Program-made: the position numbers and the translations under genes
NCBI GenBank assembly: GCA_011051925.1
Contig: DRKE01000428.1
Span: 1-9,157, forward strand
DNA length: 9,157 nt
DNA from: Deltaproteobacteria bacterium
Lineage (GTDB): Bacteria > Myxococcota_A > UBA9160 > UBA4427
Direction: 5' to 3'
The notes under the pieces: generated by a model
Seen by the model: only the letters and a program-made list of their open reading frames with translations
Told to the model about the DNA's origin: nothing
Database searches by the model: none
Part shown: positions 1 through 6,448 of the stretch, piece after piece
How the letters are laid out: every line of letters starts with the position of its first letter
Numbering within the stretch: position 1 is the first letter of the stretch

Positions 1-212
1 ACATCCTGCGTCGACCGCCGCGGATCCTGAGCTTCGGCTACGGCCCCCATTCGTGCCTCGGCATCAACGTCGCCCGCCTCGAGGCGAAGGTCTGCCTCGA
101 AGAACTGCTTCGGCGGATCCCGGACTACGAAGTCGACCTCGACGGGGCGGAAAGGCTGCAGACGGAATTCGTGCAGGGGTACTGGAAGCTGCCGATCACC
201 TGGCGGACCTGA
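1..212 (+). CDS. Cytochrome P450, C-terminal fragment (5' end outside window)
   Basis: Reading from base 3 gives 69 residues ending in TGA at 210-212. The fragment carries the P450 heme-binding loop FGYGPHSCLG (residues 11-20 of the fragment), which fits FGxGxHxCxG with Cys18 as the axial heme thiolate. The following stretch INVARLEAKVCLEELLRR is the L helix with the usual ARLE. The rest is the normal short P450 C-terminus after the L helix, so the 3' end is intact. P450s of this soluble bacterial class take electrons from a ferredoxin and its reductase, and a reductase gene of that type lies just downstream on the opposite strand. The substrate-recognition regions and the I-helix are outside the window, so the CYP family and substrate cannot be named. 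A sterol or alkyl-chain hydroxylase would fit the neighbours, but that is inference. Confidence 0.95.
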   Translation, partial: ILRRPPRILSFGYGPHSCLGINVARLEAKVCLEELLRRIPDYEVDLDGAERLQTEFVQGYWKLPITWRT

Positions 213-419
213 ACGCCCGCGGTTCCCCTGCCAGCCCGGCACTGCCCCGGTGACGCGTCCCGAACGGGTCGTTGTCCGATCGGGGGCGGTCCGAAGCCTC
301 GCAGCGCGCGCCGCCGCGACCGGCCCGGAACCGTAGACCGCGCCGGCGAGCCCGATGCGGCGAAGACGGGGCGCACGAAGAAGTTCAAGGCCCGTCCAGA
401 CCTGATTCGCGGTGGCGAC

Positions 420-1628
420 CTACAGAAGGGCCTCCACCGCCTCCCCGAATCCCATCCCCTCCGCAATCCTCTTGCGGCAGGCGTTCAGCTGTCGAGGACG
501 CTTGAAGCCGACGGCACCCGTGAGCCTTCCCTCCCGACCGAACAGCGCGAGGAAGCGATCGTCCTCGAGCGACCCGAGCCCGACGCGCATCTCGTCTCCC
601 TCCCGGACTTCGCCCACGATCGCGATCCGCAACTCGAACTGATCGGTCCAGACATAGGGGACCGGCGCGAAATCCGGTGCCTCGCCCTTCACGATGCGCT
701 GGGCGACGACGTCCGCCTGCTCGACGGCGTTCGTCCAGTGTTCGAAGCGGGGGTTCGCCGGATCACGGGGATGGTCCCAGCGGGCGCAGTCGCCCAGGGC
801 GAAGATCCCCGCACATCCCGTGAAGCCCGTCGCATCACAGCGGATGCCATTGTCGATCTCGATTCGCGCCCCCTCGATCCCATTCGTGGCGAGCCAATCG
901 GTTGCCGGAACCGCTCCGATCCCGACCACGACGAGATCGGCGGGCAGGTTCGTCCCATCCGCCAGTCGGACCCCCACCACCCGCGCATCGCCCTCGAAAT
1001 CCTCGACGCCCACGCCCAGATGGAAGGCGACTCCAGCCTCCCGATGTCGCTTCGCGACCCGCTCGCCGAGGATCGGACCGAGACCGCGGACGAGGGGAGC
1101 GGGGAGCGGATCGACCACGGTCACTTCGAGCCCCTTCTGCCGACAGCTCGCGGCGATCTCCATGCCGATGAAACCCGCTCCCACGACGACGACCCGCCGC
1201 GAAGACGCCAGATCGACCCGGAGCGCCCGCGCATCGGCCAGGGATCTCAGGGTATGGATGCCTTCGAGGCCCCGACCGAAAGGCAGGCGCCGCGCCCGTG
1301 CGCCCGTCGCGATCACGACGGCGTCGAGGTCCCGTAGCCGAGATCCGTCCTCGAGCTCGAGCCCCAGGGGCCCGGTTTCGAGCGATGTCACCGGCTGTCC
1401 GAGCCGCCATTCCGTCGCGGGATCCGCCTCTGCGGCATGGGCGAACCGGAGCCGTTCCTCCTCCCAGTCTTCGACCAGGAACTGTTTCGAAAGCGGCGGT
1501 CGATCATAGGGGGGCTCCGGCTCGTCGCCGACGACGATGATCCTTCCCGCATGCCCCTCGCGACGCAGCGCCTGCACGGTCCGCAAGCCTGCCAGCGACG
1601 CGCCGACCACCCCGATCCGATCGACCAT
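420..1628 (-). CDS. FAD/NAD(P)H-dependent ferredoxin reductase (putidaredoxin/rhodocoxin reductase type)
   Basis: This 402-residue flavoprotein transfers electrons from NAD(P)H to a ferredoxin that feeds a P450 or oxygenase. Visible motifs in order are: the N-terminal FAD dinucleotide fold VGASLAG (about 8-14), RPPLSKQ (43-49) that packs on the flavin, the ATG motif IATGAR (about 106-111), the second NAD(P)-binding fold GAGFIG (150-155), the FAD-binding ALGDCA (277-282), and EHWTNAVEQ (296-304). The C-terminal interface domain begins near YVWTDQF (325-331). Length matches the family (about 400). I chose the ATG at 1628 because an AGGGAG SD lies 8 nt upstream. An in-frame GTG at 1637 overlaps that SD and is less likely. 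The gene converges on the P450 with 207 bp between them, where I see no other gene. No ferredoxin gene is visible here, so the partner ferredoxin must be elsewhere. A dioxygenase partner is the alternative. Confidence 0.93.
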   Translation of the reverse strand: MVDRIGVVGASLAGLRTVQALRREGHAGRIIVVGDEPEPPYDRPPLSKQFLVEDWEEERLRFAHAAEADPATEWRLGQPVTSLETGPLGLELEDGSRLRDLDAVVIATGARARRLPFGRGLEGIHTLRSLADARALRVDLASSRRVVVVGAGFIGMEIAASCRQKGLEVTVVDPLPAPLVRGLGPILGERVAKRHREAGVAFHLGVGVEDFEGDARVVGVRLADGTNLPADLVVVGIGAVPATDWLATNGIEGARIEIDNGIRCDATGFTGCAGIFALGDCARWDHPRDPANPRFEHWTNAVEQADVVAQRIVKGEAPDFAPVPYVWTDQFELRIAIVGEVREGDEMRVGLGSLEDDRFLALFGREGRLTGAVGFKRPRQLNACRKRIAEGMGFGEAVEALL

Positions 1629-1685
1629 CGACGACACTCCCTTCGAGAGCCCGCTCTGCGATGGAGCGCGCCTCGGAAAACGAAG

Positions 1686-1720
1686 AAAAAGGATAGATCA
1701 GTTCTCGGCCGTCCGGCCGA
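1686..1720 (-). promoter_or_regulatory. Possible promoter/operator of the reductase gene
   Basis: The gap left of 1700 holds an A-rich island on the plus strand, unusual in this GC-rich DNA. Read leftward it gives TATCCT (1690-1695, minus strand) as a -10-like box. No good -35 box is present at the right distance. A perfect palindrome, TCGGCC-N4-GGCCGA (1705-1720), covers that position. An activator-dependent or repressed promoter is plausible but unproven. Confidence 0.25.
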
Positions 1721-1750
1721 TGCGGGCGCGGGATCGGGTTGGCCGCGAAG

Positions 1751-1767
1751 TCATCGTTTTGCGATGA
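1751..1767. repeat. Inverted repeat TCATCG-N5-CGATGA
   Basis: A perfect 6-bp inverted repeat (arms 1751-1756 and 1762-1767, loop TTTTG) lies in the divergent gap between the reductase and the LLM oxidoreductase. It is short, so chance is possible. It is one of a run of palindromes in this gap and could be an operator or part of a folded leader. Confidence 0.3.
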
Positions 1768-1785
1768 TCCGCCTTCCCTCTCCGG

Positions 1786-1801
1786 CTGCCGTGTCCGGCA
1801 G
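1786..1801. repeat. Inverted repeat CTGCCG-N4-CGGCAG
   Basis: A perfect 6-bp inverted repeat with a TGTC loop (arms 1786-1791 and 1796-1801) is located 81 bp before the LLM oxidoreductase start codon. It can form a stable tetraloop hairpin in a rightward transcript or serve as a protein-binding site. The function is not known. Confidence 0.3.
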
Positions 1802-1816
1802 ACCGCGTGGGACGTG

Positions 1817-1848
1817 TCGTTCGATTCGCGCGACTCGCGAACGAACGA
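1817..1848 (+). promoter_or_regulatory. 13-bp-stem hairpin / large operator-like palindrome upstream of LLM oxidoreductase
   Basis: The outer arms TCGTTCG (1817-1823) and CGAACGA (1842-1848) pair perfectly. Inside them TTCGCG (1825-1830) pairs with CGCGAA (1836-1841). The result is a 13-bp stem with a single bulged A at 1824 and a 5-nt loop CGACT (1831-1835). It ends 33 nt before the ATG at 1882 and 21 nt before the GAGGA ribosome site (1870-1874). As DNA it resembles the long palindromes bound by TetR- or GntR-type repressors. As RNA it would be a strong leader hairpin. No U-tract follows, so it is not a standard terminator. I do not recognise it as a known regulator site. Confidence 0.55.
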
Positions 1849-1881
1849 TCCCGATGCGGGCCCCGACCCGAGGAATCGATC

Positions 1882-2754
1882 ATGCAATTCTGGCAATCCC
1901 TCCCCTTCACCCATCCCGACGACATGCTCGAGCTGGTTCCCACCATCGAGGAGGCCGGATTCGAAGGGATCCTGCTGGCCGATCACGTCTTCGCGCCGGA
2001 ACGATTCACTTCCCGCTATCCCTACGACGACAGCGGTGAAGCCCCCTTCGACGGAACGACGCCCTTCCCCGAGGCCTTCGCGACGATCTCGGCCCTCTCC
2101 CAGGTGACGACCCGGCTGCGATTCCTCACCAACGTCTACATCCTTCCCCTTCGCCACCCGATCGAGATCGCCAAGGGCGTCAGCACGGCCGCCGTCTTCT
2201 CGAAGAACCGGACGATCCTCGGTTTCGGCGCGGGCTGGCTGCGCGAGGAGTACGAAATCCTGGACGTCCCCTTCGAACGCCGGGGGAAGCGGATGGACGA
2301 ACAGATCCCGATCATCCAGCGACTGCTCGCCGGCGAAGTCGTCGAGGCGAACGGCGAGTTCTATTCCTTCGCGCCGCTGCGCCTCTCCCCGCTTCCAACG
2401 GAGAAGGTTCCGATGTGGGCGGGCGGCATGAACCCCGCTGCCCTTCGGCGGGCGGCGCAATTCTGCGACGGGTGGACGGGGGCCGGCACGGGCTTCGACC
2501 AGACCGTCGAACTCCTGAGCGAACTGCGAAGACAGCGCGTGCGATTCGGACGCGAGAACGAGCCCTTCGATTGCCTCGTCCCCCTCTCCGAGCAACTGCC
2601 CCCCGAAAAGATGCAGCGCCTGATGGAACTCGGCATGACGGGCACCGTCAGCTGGCCCCTCGAATACCAGCTGCCCCCCGGCGCGTCGCTCCAGGACAAG
2701 AAGGACAAGATCCGCCAGCTCGGCGAAGAGATGATCCGACCGGTGAATGGCTAG
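1882..2754 (+). CDS. LLM class F420-dependent oxidoreductase (luciferase-like monooxygenase fold)
   Basis: This 290-residue protein is of the bacterial luciferase-like TIM-barrel family. Enzymes of this branch use coenzyme F420 (or FMN in relatives) for hydride transfer to organic substrates. Motifs seen are: an N-terminal strand MQFWQSLPF, EEAGFEGILLADHVF (23-37), a large insertion with PFPEAF, RLRFLTNVYILPLRHP (78-93), the family signature LGFGAGWLREEYEILDVPF (113-131), RGKRMDE (134-140), and PMWAGGMNPAALRRAA (177-192). The signature and length match the family often labelled probable F420-dependent oxidoreductase. The start is the ATG at 1882, supported by GAGGA 7 nt upstream. In-frame codons to the left run into the palindromic leader and do not look coding. 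It stands alone on this strand and converges on the beta-oxidation cluster, so the two are not co-transcribed. Its substrate is not predictable. The cofactor call is by family only. Confidence 0.9.
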   Translation: MQFWQSLPFTHPDDMLELVPTIEEAGFEGILLADHVFAPERFTSRYPYDDSGEAPFDGTTPFPEAFATISALSQVTTRLRFLTNVYILPLRHPIEIAKGVSTAAVFSKNRTILGFGAGWLREEYEILDVPFERRGKRMDEQIPIIQRLLAGEVVEANGEFYSFAPLRLSPLPTEKVPMWAGGMNPAALRRAAQFCDGWTGAGTGFDQTVELLSELRRQRVRFGRENEPFDCLVPLSEQLPPEKMQRLMELGMTGTVSWPLEYQLPPGASLQDKKDKIRQLGEEMIRPVNG

Positions 2755-2780
2755 GGAACCTCTGCACACGCCGCCGTGCC

Positions 2781-2802
2781 GTGATCGGGGCGCCTCGATC
2801 AC
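2781..2802 (+). terminator. Candidate terminator hairpin after LLM oxidoreductase
   Basis: A 9-bp stem (eight Watson-Crick pairs and one G-U) with a GCGC loop pairs GTGATCGGG with CTCGATCAC. It begins 26 nt after the LLM stop codon, in the convergent gap. No T-run follows, so termination efficiency is uncertain. Confidence 0.4.
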
Positions 2803-2870
2803 AGCGCCGCCCTCGCCTCTCTCGGGATCGACTCGTGTCGCACTGCATGGAGGTTCGCCAGCTCGAGACC

Positions 2871-2895
2871 CCCGACACGGTCGTAGCATGTCGGG
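2871..2895 (-). terminator. Candidate terminator hairpin after acyl-CoA dehydrogenase B
   Basis: Perfect 7-bp arms CCCGACA (2871-2877) and TGTCGGG (2889-2895) flank an 11-nt loop. They lie 29 nt beyond the stop of the leftward cluster, near where its transcript should end. There is no U-tract, so this is tentative. Confidence 0.35.
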
Positions 2896-2924
2896 CGGGT
2901 CCTGCAGAGCTTCCTCAGGCGCGT

Positions 2925-4052
2925 TCAGGCGTCGAGGACCGCCGCTGCGACCCGGTCGCTCAGGTACCGATCGTCCCACCACGAAAGCTGGAGCTGCTTC
3001 GCACGGCGGAAATAGAGCTGGATGTCGTATTCGATCGTGAAGCCGACGCCCCCCCAGACCTGCTGACAGAAAGCCGTCGTGTCCCGATAGGCCCGACACA
3101 TGAAGAGCTTGGCCATCGGCGCCAACCGGGAAGGCGGATTCCCCTCGGAGCGGGACCAGGCCGCCTCGTAGACCAGGGTGGCGCCTCCCTCGATCGCCGT
3201 CGCCGCGTCGGCCAGCCCGTGCGAGATCGCCTGGAAGGCACCCAGGGGCTTTCCGAACTGCTCTCGCGTGTTGGCATACTCGACGGTCAACTCGAGGGCA
3301 CGCCGCGCACCCCCCGCGGCCTGGGCCGCCGCCAGTACGATCGCATCGAGCATGACCCCCTCCCAGGTTCCCCAACCCGAATGTGCAGCTCCGATCCGAT
3401 CCGCGAGCGGAACCCGTACGCGGTCGAAATCGACCCGGTAGGTCGTCTCCGACCCGAGATTCCTTCGCTGGGAGAGTCGGACGCCCTCGCTCTTCGGGTC
3501 GACGAGAAAGAGATCGATCCCCGTGTCCCCCTCCCCCGTGCGAGCAAGCACGATGAGTCGCTCGGCGATCGCCGCGTAGGGCACATGGAGTTTCGTCCCG
3601 CTGAGAAGGATGTCCTCTCCGTCGATCTCGCCCTTCATCTGGACGCCTCGGGGCCCGAAGCCATGCTCCGGTTCCAACCATGCGGGTGTCAGGATCGCCT
3701 CTCCCGACGCGATCCGAGGGAGCCAGGTCCGCTTCTGGTCCGCGCTGCCCGCCTGGCCCAGCGCCTCCGCCGAAAGGACCGCGGAAACGAAATGCGGAAT
3801 CGGCGCGAGCGCCCGACCGAATTCCTCGTAGACGATCGCGGCTTCGAGAAGGGACTGGCCCTGTCCGCCGTGCTCTTCCGGAATCAGGATCCCGATCAGG
3901 CCGAGCTCGCCGAGCTGCTTCCAAAGCGCCTCGGGCACGCCCATCGGATCGTCTTCGGCTTCGCGAACGACCGCGACTGGCGAAGACTCCGCGCACACGC
4001 CCCGCACCATTTCGCGGAGCCTCTCCTGCTCTTCACTGAAGTCGAGATCCAT
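2925..4052 (-). CDS. Acyl-CoA dehydrogenase B, FAD-binding partner subunit type
   Basis: This 375-residue protein has the acyl-CoA dehydrogenase fold: an N-terminal helical domain (MDLDFSEEQERLREMVRG at 1-18, LGLIGILIPEEHGG at 50-63), a beta-domain (LTPAWLEPEHG 121-131), and a C-terminal helical domain with the FAD-pyrophosphate motif TREQFGKPLGAFQ (262-274) and QVWGGVGFTIEYDIQLYFRR (331-350). The typical catalytic Glu is not evident. By hand alignment the IVD-type position falls on Asp236, and the MCAD-type position is not Glu. This GGxGFTxE form with FAD motifs but no clear base is typical of one subunit of heteromeric dehydrogenases such as the mycobacterial ChsE complexes. Its likely partner is dehydrogenase A at 6449-7627, which has the opposite set of residues. 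The ATG at 4052 starts 2 bp after the MaoC stop, so translation is probably coupled. A stand-alone homotetramer cannot be excluded. Confidence 0.9.
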   Translation of the reverse strand: MDLDFSEEQERLREMVRGVCAESSPVAVVREAEDDPMGVPEALWKQLGELGLIGILIPEEHGGQGQSLLEAAIVYEEFGRALAPIPHFVSAVLSAEALGQAGSADQKRTWLPRIASGEAILTPAWLEPEHGFGPRGVQMKGEIDGEDILLSGTKLHVPYAAIAERLIVLARTGEGDTGIDLFLVDPKSEGVRLSQRRNLGSETTYRVDFDRVRVPLADRIGAAHSGWGTWEGVMLDAIVLAAAQAAGGARRALELTVEYANTREQFGKPLGAFQAISHGLADAATAIEGGATLVYEAAWSRSEGNPPSRLAPMAKLFMCRAYRDTTAFCQQVWGGVGFTIEYDIQLYFRRAKQLQLSWWDDRYLSDRVAAAVLDA

Positions 4053-4054
4053 CG

Positions 4055-4531
4055 TCAGGGTTTCCAGTCATCGCCTCTGAGCTTCCAGGGATTCGCTTCG
4101 GGTGTCTCGGGGACCGCGATCCGGGCCTCGCAAGCGACGCAATCCTTCTCGCCGGCCGTCAGCTCGATCGAAACGTCGACCCATCCGACGCCGGGCGCCG
4201 CCTTCTCGATCCCCGTGACCTTCCCGGCGAATCGCATCGTGTCGCCGGGATAGATCGAATCCTTCATGCGGAACTTGATGCGTCCCAGACGCCCCTTCGG
4301 ACCCGTCCAATCCGTCAGGTAGCGCTCGAACCAGGCCGCGAGGTTCGGCGTGTTCATGAAGATGTCCTGGAGACCGTTGTTCTCGGTCGCGAACTTGTAG
4401 TCGTGGTGTTGCGGACGCCAGTCGCGGCTCGCCATCGCGCCGAGCACGACCGTCACGGGCTTCACCTCCTTTTCGAGGATCGGCAGTTCGGCTCCTTCCT
4501 TCACGTCGCCCAGCAGGAGATTCGTCGTCAT
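4055..4531 (-). CDS. MaoC-family (R)-enoyl-CoA hydratase subunit with intact catalytic dyad
   Basis: This 158-residue hot-dog-fold protein of the MaoC/hydratase-2 family hydrates 2-enoyl-CoA to 3-hydroxyacyl-CoA in beta-oxidation. The catalytic Asp-x4-His is present in MASRDWRPQHHD as Asp37 and His42, followed by FMNTPNLAAWFERYLTDW on the hot-dog helix side. PGDTMRFAGKV (about 95-105) is the usual strand after the overhang. It is a single hot-dog, about half of a eukaryote-type hydratase 2, so it should need a partner. That partner is almost certainly the preceding gene (4528-5082): the start overlaps its stop by ATGA, and AAGGA lies 5 nt before the ATG. The arrangement resembles ChsH1/ChsH2 and HadA/HadB. 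Acyl-chain specificity cannot be read from the sequence. Confidence 0.9.
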   Translation of the reverse strand: MTTNLLLGDVKEGAELPILEKEVKPVTVVLGAMASRDWRPQHHDYKFATENNGLQDIFMNTPNLAAWFERYLTDWTGPKGRLGRIKFRMKDSIYPGDTMRFAGKVTGIEKAAPGVGWVDVSIELTAGEKDCVACEARIAVPETPEANPWKLRGDDWKP

Positions 4532-5082
4532 TTCGTTCCTTCCCTGTCCGCATCCGCCTCGGGATCCCGGTTGTATCCGAAACCCGTGTACCGCTCTTCC
4601 GCGCAGAGTTCTCCGCGCTGATTGACGATCCGCACCCCGAAGTCCCAGAAGCGCCCCCTGCCGACCCGGGTCTTCTTGAGGGGCGAGACCGAATAGAGGA
4701 TCTGTGTCGTCGTCAATTCGTCGCCCGGTCGGATCGGCTCGCCGAAGACGATCGTATTGTCGCTCATGACCGCCTCGGGCAACCCCAGTCGGTCCTTCAG
4801 GTCGAAATGGAGCTGGAGGGGAACGGCCGGCTCCGTCCGGCCCGGCGACCAGTCGTGGGGTCGGAACCAGACCGAAACCATCGTCGGAAGCGTGATCGGG
4901 CCGTCGGTCAGTTCTTCAGCGACCTTCTCGTCCCAATAGAGTGGATTCCCGTTCTGGGTCGCCGACAGGGTCGTCAGTACGTAGCCCATCTCGATCGGAA
5001 ACTCGGTCTTTTCCGTATAACGCTCCTGCCCGATCCAGGACTGGACCTCTTCGGGCAGATCATCGGCCGATTGCGCCGCCAT
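4528..5082 (-). CDS. MaoC N-terminal-domain-like hydratase subunit with substituted catalytic residues
   Basis: This 184-residue hot-dog protein is of the MaoC_dehydratas_N / FAS1-like dehydratase type. The conserved segment reads SATQNGNPLYWDEKVAEE (40-57). Here the D-x4-H pair of active hydratases is replaced by Asn44 and Tyr49, so this subunit is predicted not to be catalytic by itself. PITLPTMVSVWFRPHDW (72-88) and IRPGDELTTTQIL (about 116-128) are further family segments. Known non-catalytic partners (HadA in HadAB, the N-terminal MaoC domain of ChsH2) shape the acyl pocket of a heterodimer. There is no DUF35 extension, unlike full-length ChsH2. The start is fixed by a strong SD (AAAGGAGG, 5087-5094, minus strand). 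It overlaps the next gene by 4 nt, so the two proteins are probably made in equal amounts. Confidence 0.88.
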   Translation of the reverse strand: MAAQSADDLPEEVQSWIGQERYTEKTEFPIEMGYVLTTLSATQNGNPLYWDEKVAEELTDGPITLPTMVSVWFRPHDWSPGRTEPAVPLQLHFDLKDRLGLPEAVMSDNTIVFGEPIRPGDELTTTQILYSVSPLKKTRVGRGRFWDFGVRIVNQRGELCAEERYTGFGYNRDPEADADREGTK

Positions 5083-5165
5083 GTATCCTCCTTTCCCGTG
5101 TTCTCGCTTTCTTCCGTTCTTCTTTTTCCGTTTCCGTTTTTCTGCTTCGCCTTCACTTCCCGATT
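5083..5165 (-). promoter_or_regulatory. Purine/A-rich leader with strong ribosome binding site before the MaoC pair
   Basis: On the minus strand this stretch is almost all A and G with repeated short units such as AACGGAA and AAGAAG, in sharp contrast to the surrounding GC-rich DNA. It ends in AAAGGAGG (5087-5094) 4 nt before the ATG. Such A-rich, poorly folding leaders often raise translation initiation. I see no convincing -35/-10 pair, so an internal promoter is possible but not supported. Confidence 0.5.
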
Positions 5166-5246
5166 CCGTGGAGTCGATCCCGACCTCGCCGGATCAAGGC
5201 TCCGACGTGTGCCGACCGTTTCGTGTCCGGGGCCGCGCCGCGGATC

Positions 5247-6431
5247 TCACTCCACGGCCCCCTCCTCGAGAAGCTTCGCGATCTCCGTCTCCGAATAGCC
5301 CGCCGTGGCCAGCAGATCCCGGCTGTCGGTCTCGTCACCCGTTCGGACGCGATGGCGGGGACGGTCGCGAATCCCACCCGCTAGGATCGGCGCGACCTGC
5401 TCGAAAACGCCGCGGTCGGGATGTTCCGCTTCCATGAAGACACCCCGCTCCCGCCAATGGGGATCGCGCGCGACCTCGGGAATCGTGAGCACGGGCGCCA
5501 CGCAGGTGTCGTGAGGCGCCAGCTCCGCCGCCCATTCGTCCCGGGTCCGCGACCGGAAGGCGGCGCGGAAGGCCTCGCGGATCTCGTCCTGCTTCTCTTC
5601 GGCGTATTGATCGTCCCGGTACTGCCCGAGCCCCAGCCGCTCGCACAGGTTGCGATAGAAATGCGGCTCGATCGCGCCGACCGAAATCCATTTCCCATCG
5701 CTCGTTTCGTAGAGGTCATAGAAGGCATAGCGCCCGGTCAGCAGCACCTGACGCGGGCCCGCGACCTCGCCCTCCGCCAGGAACTGATCGATCGAGAGCG
5801 ACATCAGCGAGATCGCCCCCTCTGCCGCCGAGACATCGAGGTAGGCGCCCCGCCCCGTGCGCTCGCATTTCACGATCGCGGCCAGGATCGCCATCACGGC
5901 CTGCATTCCGCCCCCCGCGCTATCCGCGACCGTCGCCCCGGGAATCGGCGGGCCGCCGTCCGCGCGCGGCTCGCTGCAGGCGAGAAAGCCCGACATCGCG
6001 AGATAGTTGAGATCGTGTCCCGCCCAGGTCGAAGCCGGGCCGTCCTGCCCATAACCCGTGGTCGAGCAGTAGACGAGTCGCGGATTCCGCTCGTGGACGA
6101 CCTCCCAGCCGATCCCCAGGCGATCGACGACACCCGGCCGGAAGGATTCGATCAGGACATCCGCCTTCTCCGTCAATCGCAGCAGCGCCTCCCGACCCGC
6201 GTCGGATTTCAGGTCGAGGCGCATTCGCAGGAAGTCCCGGCCCGCGCCGTAGGTGTGGTAGACGGGGCGCGTCTGGAGAGCCCCCTTCTTCGACACCGGA
6301 GCGATCTGGACGACCCGGGCACCGTAGTCGGCGAGCATGCGCCCTGCCCGCGCCGCGGGGCCGACACTGCCGAGGTTCAGGACCGTGACGCCCTCGAGGA
6401 GTGGGCCATTCGAATGTTCGGGATCGGACAC
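5247..6431 (-). CDS. Alpha-methylacyl-CoA racemase-like protein (CaiB/BaiF family III)
   Basis: This 394-residue protein is of the CoA-transferase family III fold. That fold contains both CoA-transferases and alpha-methylacyl-CoA racemases (AMACR, mycobacterial Mcr), which invert the 2-methyl centre of acyl-CoAs. It carries the racemase triad by hand alignment: His139 in GHDLNYLAMSG, Asp170 in ATVADSAGGGM, and Glu255 in ISVGAIEPHFY. The spacings are 31 and 85 residues, close to the Mcr His126/Asp156/Glu241. LIESFRPGVVDRLGIGW (93-109) and YCSTTGYGQDGP (121-132) are the common family motifs. The start is GTG at 6431, with GGAG about 10 nt upstream, 17 bp after the stop of dehydrogenase A. It lies in the same minus-strand cluster. 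A racemase would make the enantiomer that a stereospecific acyl-CoA dehydrogenase needs. CoA-transferase activity is the alternative, but the His and Glu make it less likely. Confidence 0.85.
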   Translation of the reverse strand: MSDPEHSNGPLLEGVTVLNLGSVGPAARAGRMLADYGARVVQIAPVSKKGALQTRPVYHTYGAGRDFLRMRLDLKSDAGREALLRLTEKADVLIESFRPGVVDRLGIGWEVVHERNPRLVYCSTTGYGQDGPASTWAGHDLNYLAMSGFLACSEPRADGGPPIPGATVADSAGGGMQAVMAILAAIVKCERTGRGAYLDVSAAEGAISLMSLSIDQFLAEGEVAGPRQVLLTGRYAFYDLYETSDGKWISVGAIEPHFYRNLCERLGLGQYRDDQYAEEKQDEIREAFRAAFRSRTRDEWAAELAPHDTCVAPVLTIPEVARDPHWRERGVFMEAEHPDRGVFEQVAPILAGGIRDRPRHRVRTGDETDSRDLLATAGYSETEIAKLLEEGAVE

Positions 6432-6448
6432 CGCGACGCGACTCCGAC

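Noticed and set aside
213..419. Terminator or small gene between P450 and reductase
   Set aside because: Only 3-4 bp stems are seen, with no T-run and no open frame with coding character or a ribosome site.
1717..1861. Direct repeat CCGATGCGGGC at 1717-1727 and 1851-1861 in the divergent gap
   Set aside because: An 11-bp repeat with GC-rich content is weak evidence. It has no clear spacing or symmetry and may be chance.
1504..3996. Very long open frame (830 codons) on the minus strand across the reductase start, the LLM gene and dehydrogenase B
   Set aside because: It is out of frame with well-conserved genes on both strands, is Arg/Gly/Pro-rich with no recognisable domain, and is the usual GC-rich shadow.
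2415..4253. 612-codon plus-strand open frame opposite dehydrogenase B and MaoC
   Set aside because: It is antisense to conserved acyl-CoA dehydrogenase and MaoC motifs and shows no family features. It is a codon-bias shadow.
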